Shown in pieces: positions 61,301 to 64,000 of a stretch of 64,000 nt of DNA. The translations under genes were made by a program, and so were the position numbers. This DNA is from Manis javanica (taxonomy: Eukaryota > Chordata > Mammalia > Pholidota > Manidae), in contig NC_133158.1 of the NCBI RefSeq assembly GCF_040802235.1, positions 164,211,401 to 164,275,400 of the forward strand. Reading direction: 5' to 3'. Numbering within the stretch: the first letter of the stretch is position 1; every line of letters starts with the position of its first letter. The notes beneath the pieces are model-generated. The model saw only the letters and a program-made list of their open reading frames with translations, was not told where the DNA came from and made no database searches.

Positions 61301-63736
61301 TTTTGAGAAATAATAAGTGTTAATGCTCATGTATTATATAGTTTCCTATTAATTTAGAAGAACTAAATGTAGTGATCTAACAAATATTTTAGCACCCATT
61401 CACAATCTTGAGGCTTATAAGAAGTCTTCAATCCTACTCCAGTGTGTGGGGAGCACACCGTAGTACTGTGAACCACAGAATTTGGAGAGGGGAGGGGAGC
61501 TATGAAGATAATGATACTCGCTACTCAGACTTCCACTTTACTTTGAGAAGAAGAAAGTGAATGTCTTCCATGTCCTGTATAACATACTGAAGTCTATTTT
61601 TCCACTATGAAGAAAAAGGTATTTTTCTTTCAAAGAGGATGACTTCCAAATTCTAACTTTTATAGCATACATCTGAAGATTGATGTCACTTAACTTGAAC
61701 CACGTAATTTGTATCCCAAAGCAATGCATCCTAAATTTAGTATTTATTTTGAGTTACAAGGTACTTGGAGGATTAAGTAGAGTAGCATACTTCTCAATCA
61801 AAAGAAGCTATGCTTACTAAGCTTTTTGACCAATTTAACTTTTATTATTTAAAATCTCTTTTAAGTCAACATGCAATCTAAGAACACATTATACAAATCA
61901 CTCATAAACCATCATAAACCTGTTATTGCAGGGATGAACTTTGTGCTCTTTACAGTAAATTGTGTGTGTTATGATGAGTGGGATCATCTGAAAAATGATC
62001 CTGGGAGCTCATTCTGGGTTGTCTGGACAAGTCCCCTGTGACCAGTGATCTTCCAGAGGAAAAGGCTGCACCCGAACAGCTTTCCATGGGACCAGTGTTT
62101 TCATTCTCCTCAGGAAGGGGCCTCCAACTTCTCTTGCACCCCTAAGGCGCTCAGGTCCTGGGTAGCTGCCTTTCCTACACAGCTCCTGCAGACAGCGTAA
62201 CACCCCAGCTGTCTGTCTCCAACCATCACTGAAAAGACTACTTAAGTACTAGACCCCTGAGAAGGGAACTCAACTGAAGGGGAGTGGGTTGAGTCCATCC
62301 TCTGGAGCACAAACCCACTGTGCAGCCAGCAGAGTGCTTGGTCTTAACATGTCTCTCTGTTGGGACATTGAGAAATCCTTCTTCCTCTTCTTACTGAGCT
62401 GTAATATCTGATCTTCCCCAGTAACGCCCATTCCTTAACCCACACCACATGCATCCTAAGTTCTGATGCATGACAATGCCATAGAGGGAACCATGCTAAA
62501 CACCACCATGCAACATCTGCTCTTTGAAAAGAGTATAGTAATTTGAATTTTAAACACATATTCACTTAATAGGTGAAAAAATACAAACAGCGTACTACGT
62601 GCAAACTTCCATTCAACTGCAGATGTAATTAGTCAAGGCTTAAACCATATACAGTAATGGTGAGGAATACAGCACACTTTCCAATTAAAAGAACTTATGC
62701 TTATTAAGCTATAATACAAAATTTTACCTCTAAAGCCAGTTGCTGCACTTGACCAGCTCCATGAACTCGGAGGAGAGAAAATATTAACTTAAAATGCCCA
62801 ATGCATTCACTTTCAGAGCCTAGGGAGTAAGGAGAAATAGTTAATTTTTATTTTCAAGGATGTTCTAAATTATAAATTTTCGGAAAACCAATATATACTG
62901 TCATTTACTATCAATGTTAAGGCTTTGACAACCTTTTCTGAACATCTGTAACACAAAGTGACTGGAGTATCTCTAAGCAGCAATAAATCTTAGGAAGCAA
63001 AAGTAAGATAGGGTCTGTTAGGTTTGTTGTGATTTCATTTCCATTCCTACCTCTAGCCATCAGGCTAAAAACAAGAAACTTATCACATATGAAATCCAAA
63101 TACAACTCAAAAATCAAGGGTGTAAGGTGGTTATTTTACTATTTACCTCTAGACCTTAGGGCTACCCCCCTACCTCAGCCTACTTATATTTTGGGAGTGT
63201 GATATCATTTGGTTTTTACTTAAGACTGAGTTAGAACTCTGTCACTTGAAGACTAAATTACAACCAACCAATATGCATATGCAAAGGGCTCCTTGTGAAA
63301 ATACGTTAAATTGAATGGTATTTCTATTCCTACCAACCTCAAATCCCAATCTCATATATTTACTACCATTTTGTTTTTAAAACAAAAACATTAAATATTC
63401 AGGTCTTGTTCAGTGTATTTTTCCTTTTGCTCTATTGTCATAAAACATATGATATGTACTTTGTAATCTTTTGAGGACTCGTAATTCATAAGACCTCAAC
63501 TTCAAGAGTCTGAATATATTCTATAAATAGGTTGCTTTTAAATTAATTTTCAAACCACTTCTCTAACAGACAACAATTATCAATACATCAATGACAGAAA
63601 CCATACCTCTAAATTACAAGAGAGCATGTGATCTTATCCATGAACTTTACAGATTCCTTCAAAATTTATGTGCAAACACTTACCCAATTTTTTAAAATTC
63701 CAATCAAAAGCCTGCTTTGCTGCAATTTCTTTGTAC
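40292..63736 (-). CDS. DNAJC13: DNAJC13 (RME-8), 3' part of the gene: last 13 coding exons
   Basis: DNAJC13/RME-8 is a large J-domain co-chaperone of Hsc70 on early endosomes. In known orthologues it binds PI3P, SNX1 and the WASH complex and controls retromer-linked sorting. Thirteen exons were joined by hand on the minus strand: 63684-63736, 62728-62819, 61019-61118, 56265-56339, 55943-56055, 54156-54325, 53945-53987, 53380-53553, 50990-51169, 50553-50693, 48705-48848, 46260-46359 and 40292-40398. Every junction keeps phase and uses GT/AG. The product is about 496 residues, the C-terminal fifth or so of a protein of about 2240 residues. It is armadillo-like helical and includes an IWN motif ([13 protein letters not shown]). 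The J domain and N-terminal lipid-binding part lie beyond the right edge. The frame is intact and the C-terminus (DLGYQT) is the family's usual end, so the gene looks functional. Confidence 0.96.
40399..43485. other. DNAJC13 last intron, part without assigned element
   Basis: Open frames at 41318-41722 (minus) and 41657-42058 (plus) overlap each other and have no family resemblance. The intron also contains probable small hAT-like text near 42060-42330, not assigned. Confidence 0.45.
43486..43812 (+). mobile_element. Tigger-type non-autonomous DNA transposon, nearly complete
   Basis: Both ends are visible: CAGCTGACCCTTGAACAACT at the left and GTTCATGGGTCAACTG at the right. The inside includes TTCTCTAGCTTACTTTAAG. 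About 327 bases, in the last DNAJC13 intron. Confidence 0.8.
43813..46259. other. DNAJC13 last intron, remaining part
   Basis: No element was confidently assigned and no extra exon was recognised. Confidence 0.4.
46260..46359 (-). CDS. DNAJC13: DNAJC13 penultimate coding exon, 100 bp
   Basis: It reads [20 protein letters not shown], then [13 protein letters not shown], and ends with one base of a split Gly codon. The acceptor is AG at 46361-46360 and the donor GTAAAC. It is followed by the largest intron here, about 5.9 kb. Confidence 0.97.
47010..47135 (+). repeat. old mammalian interspersed repeat fragment
   Basis: ATATTTATTGAGCACCTATG and the following GTGGACACAAAGATGAGAAA are the same type as 27590-28330. 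Confidence 0.5.
47640..48110 (+). mobile_element. L1 3' fragment, antisense to DNAJC13
   Basis: GTGGAATATTATTCAGCCTT, the GTTGCTTGATTCCACTGATA segment and the ending ACCTCAATTTAAAAAGACAG are L1 3'-end text. Confidence 0.8.
48705..48848 (-). CDS. DNAJC13: DNAJC13 coding exon, 144 bp
   Basis: Forty-eight whole codons: [20 protein letters not shown], then [20 protein letters not shown] and RSLQHGEQ, before a GTGAGT donor. The [17 protein letters not shown] stretch is the segment that first identified the gene. Confidence 0.98.
49000..49095 (-). repeat. MIR-like fragment
   Basis: AAGTGTTCTAAATGCTAAAC and ATTTAATCCTCCAAATGCCC fit a MIR. Confidence 0.6.
49410..49560 (-). repeat. MIR fragment
   Basis: TTATTTTACAGATGAGGAAT and GGTCACAGGGCCATCAAGTG fit the MIR consensus. 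Confidence 0.7.
49883..50068 (+). mobile_element. short retroposon (family R1), copy 2
   Basis: Close copy of 10317-10496: GACAAGTAGTGACTGTATAG, AATGGGGTATGTTGGGGGG and TTAATGATACC followed by a pure A run. It is flanked by a 10-base repeat TTACTGTATG (49873-49882 and 50069-50078). It lies in a DNAJC13 intron, antisense to the gene. Confidence 0.85.
50358..50380. repeat. (GT)n microsatellite
   Basis: About eleven GT units in a DNAJC13 intron. Confidence 0.95.
50553..50693 (-). CDS. DNAJC13: DNAJC13 coding exon, 141 bp
   Basis: Forty-seven whole codons: [20 protein letters not shown], then [20 protein letters not shown] and QSELVAQ, before a GTAAGT donor. The acceptor is AG at 50695-50694. 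No disruption is seen. Confidence 0.97.
50990..51169 (-). CDS. DNAJC13: DNAJC13 coding exon, 180 bp
   Basis: Sixty whole codons: [20 protein letters not shown], then [20 protein letters not shown] and [20 protein letters not shown]. Splice sites are AG at 51171-51170 and GT at 50989-50988. Helical armadillo-like sequence. Confidence 0.97.
51649..52277 (+). mobile_element. Tigger-type DNA transposon, longer copy
   Basis: Terminal text CAGTTGATTCTTTAACAACA at the left and TTCAAGGGTCAACTG at the right. Its 629 bases make it nearly twice the length of 43486-43812, the extra being inside. Confidence 0.75.
52540..52760 (-). repeat. MIR SINE
   Basis: CAGACATTATGCAAAGTACT, TATAAATGAGGCAACTGAG and AGTCACAGTGCTCTTAGTGG are in MIR order. 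Confidence 0.7.
53380..53553 (-). CDS. DNAJC13: DNAJC13 coding exon, 174 bp
   Basis: The exon is 58 whole codons, starting [20 protein letters not shown] and continuing through [20 protein letters not shown] to LEKNNPH before a GTAAGC donor. The upstream acceptor is AAG at 53556-53554. The frame is fully open. Confidence 0.97.
53945..53987 (-). CDS. DNAJC13: DNAJC13 micro-scale coding exon, 43 bp
   Basis: This very short exon completes the split Gln codon and reads [14 protein letters not shown], ending on a whole codon before GTAACA. The acceptor follows a pyrimidine-rich run. It was found by the need to join the flanking exons in phase, and the peptide fits between MML(Q) and LPEDFAVV. Confidence 0.93.
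54156..54325 (-). CDS. DNAJC13: DNAJC13 coding exon with IWN motif, 170 bp
   Basis: It reads from [20 protein letters not shown] through [20 protein letters not shown] to [15 protein letters not shown], with two bases of a split Gln codon at the GTAAGT donor. RME-8 proteins are defined by IWN repeats around the J domain, and the ELIWN motif here is one of them, placed C-terminal to the J domain. Confidence 0.97.
54495..54735 (+). mobile_element. L1M-type 3' end fragment, antisense to DNAJC13
   Basis: GAAAATGTTCTAAAATTGAT and ATGTCAATTATGCCTCAATA followed by an A-rich tail are the terminal L1M pattern. Confidence 0.75.
54736..55942. other. DNAJC13 intron, no element assigned
   Basis: The open frame at 55278-55484 is not supported by splice sites or family resemblance. 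Confidence 0.4.
55943..56055 (-). CDS. DNAJC13: DNAJC13 coding exon, 113 bp
   Basis: It completes the split Gly codon and reads [20 protein letters not shown], then [17 protein letters not shown], ending on a whole codon before GTGAGC. The sequence is typical of a HEAT/armadillo-type repeat unit. Confidence 0.96.
56265..56339 (-). CDS. DNAJC13: DNAJC13 coding exon, 75 bp
   Basis: It completes the split Ser codon, reads [20 protein letters not shown] then AMAK, and ends with one base of a split Gly codon. Acceptor AG is at 56341-56340 and donor GT at 56264-56263. It is separated from the next exon by a 209-bp intron. Confidence 0.95.
56385..56620 (-). repeat. MIR SINE
   Basis: TATCAACTCTGTGCCCAGCA, CAGCAAGGTAGGTATTATTA and GCTTGTGAGTGGTACAGCTA fit MIR. 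Confidence 0.75.
57350..60110 (+). mobile_element. L1, 5' part through ORF1 into ORF2, antisense to DNAJC13
   Basis: It begins with an L1-type 5' untranslated region with an internal near-repeat (CAGAAAGGCAGCCCC at about 57427 and 57525). ORF1 follows with [10 protein letters not shown] and, at 58299-58604, [23 protein letters not shown]2 endonuclease text follows (about 59060-59980, with [20 protein letters not shown]) and breaks off near 60110. It is a 3'-truncated copy, most simply explained by a later deletion. Frames are broken. Confidence 0.85.
60111..61018. other. DNAJC13 intron, no element assigned
   Basis: AT-rich. No exon was recognised. Confidence 0.45.
61019..61118 (-). CDS. DNAJC13: DNAJC13 coding exon, 100 bp
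   Basis: It starts on a codon boundary with [18 protein letters not shown], continues [15 protein letters not shown], and ends with one base of a split Ser codon before a GTATGT donor. The acceptor is AG at 61120-61119. The following intron (56340-61018) is 4.7 kb and carries a large antisense L1. Confidence 0.95.
61119..62727. other. DNAJC13 intron, no element assigned
   Basis: No exon was recognised. The open frame at 62009-62203 (minus) has no matching splice sites and does not fit the protein. Confidence 0.45.
62728..62819 (-). CDS. DNAJC13: DNAJC13 coding exon, 92 bp
   Basis: The exon completes the split Gly codon and reads [20 protein letters not shown], then [10 protein letters not shown], ending on a whole codon before the GT donor. 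The AG acceptor is at 62821-62820. The peptide is amphipathic helical, as expected for the armadillo-like C-terminal half of RME-8. Confidence 0.94.
62820..63683. other. DNAJC13 intron, no element assigned
   Basis: AT-rich intronic sequence between two exons of matching phase. Confidence 0.5.
63684..63736 (-). CDS. DNAJC13: DNAJC13 coding exon, 53 bp (first in window)
   Basis: This short exon starts with one base completing a codon, then reads [17 protein letters not shown], and ends with one base of a split Gly codon (GT donor at 63683-63682, AG acceptor at 63738-63737). It joins in phase to the GC-TCT start of the next exon to give KKLGSESEC. It is too short to show as an isolated open frame and was recognised by its peptide and splice sites. 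Confidence 0.88.
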
Positions 63737-64000
63737 CTAATACACCACTAGTAATGTTTTACTATGTTAACTCCAAGAAATGAGAAATGAAGTTTTCTTC
63801 AGATTTTATAAAACTGTCTTTAATAACACCTCAATGTATATTTTGGGAATGATTAATTTTCCTAACATTTAATTACTCTTATTTTATTTGAGTAACTTGG
63901 TGGCAAACCAGAAAGTCAGAATTTCAATAGTACTGTAATATATGTACTGAAAAGAGCAAAAGAAGTACCAGACAGTTAATGGTAAACATTTATAAAAAAG

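Noticed and set aside
62009-62565. Possible extra DNAJC13 exons in the intron at 61119-62727
   Set aside because: The flanking exons already join in phase and match the protein without a gap.
1-64000. CRISPR arrays, bacterial operons, tRNA or rRNA genes
   Set aside because: The sequence is mammalian. No direct-repeat arrays with unique spacers and no tRNA or rRNA structure were seen.

Overview
The window is nuclear DNA from a placental mammal. The evidence is a set of large, widely spaced exons with canonical splice sites, MIR and L2 relics, MER1/MER5-type hAT and Tigger-type DNA transposons, L1 elements of several ages, and endogenous retroviruses. I see no primate Alu, rodent B1/B2, or the common ruminant or carnivore tRNA-derived SINEs. 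Two small retroposon families with poly(A) tails may be lineage-specific. My best guess is a laurasiatherian, perhaps a pangolin, but that is a weak inference from repeat recollection.

Right part (about 39.5-64 kb): the 3' end of DNAJC13 (RME-8, endosomal DnaJ/Hsc70 co-chaperone) lies on the minus strand. I assembled the last 13 coding exons by hand. All reading-frame phases join, all splice sites are GT/AG, and the frame is open for about 496 residues to the stop at 40292-40294. A polyadenylation signal lies about 0.73 kb further on. Introns hold L1, MIR and Tigger copies, including a 5' L1 half of about 2.8 kb antisense to the gene.

Left end (1.9-4.1 kb): three remnants on the plus strand match the last three coding exons of ACAD11, the gene that in other mammals lies tail-to-tail with DNAJC13. 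Each carries damage: a length deficit in the first, a lost splice acceptor plus a 1-base deficit in the second, and a 2-base deficit plus a rearranged start in the third. The likely reading is that ACAD11 is a unitary pseudogene in this species, or at least has lost its normal C-terminus. This is the most interesting observation in the window.

Middle (about 4.1-39.5 kb): no protein-coding host gene was found. It is a transposon graveyard. The centrepiece is a nested structure at 12.2-26.0 kb: a MER1-like hAT element was hit by an L1 (11-base target duplication), and that L1 was later hit by two related endogenous retroviruses, one 2.1 kb and internally deleted, the other 5.1 kb with decayed pro and pol. 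Around it are solo LTRs, a 5'-inverted L1, L2/MIR relics and microsatellites.
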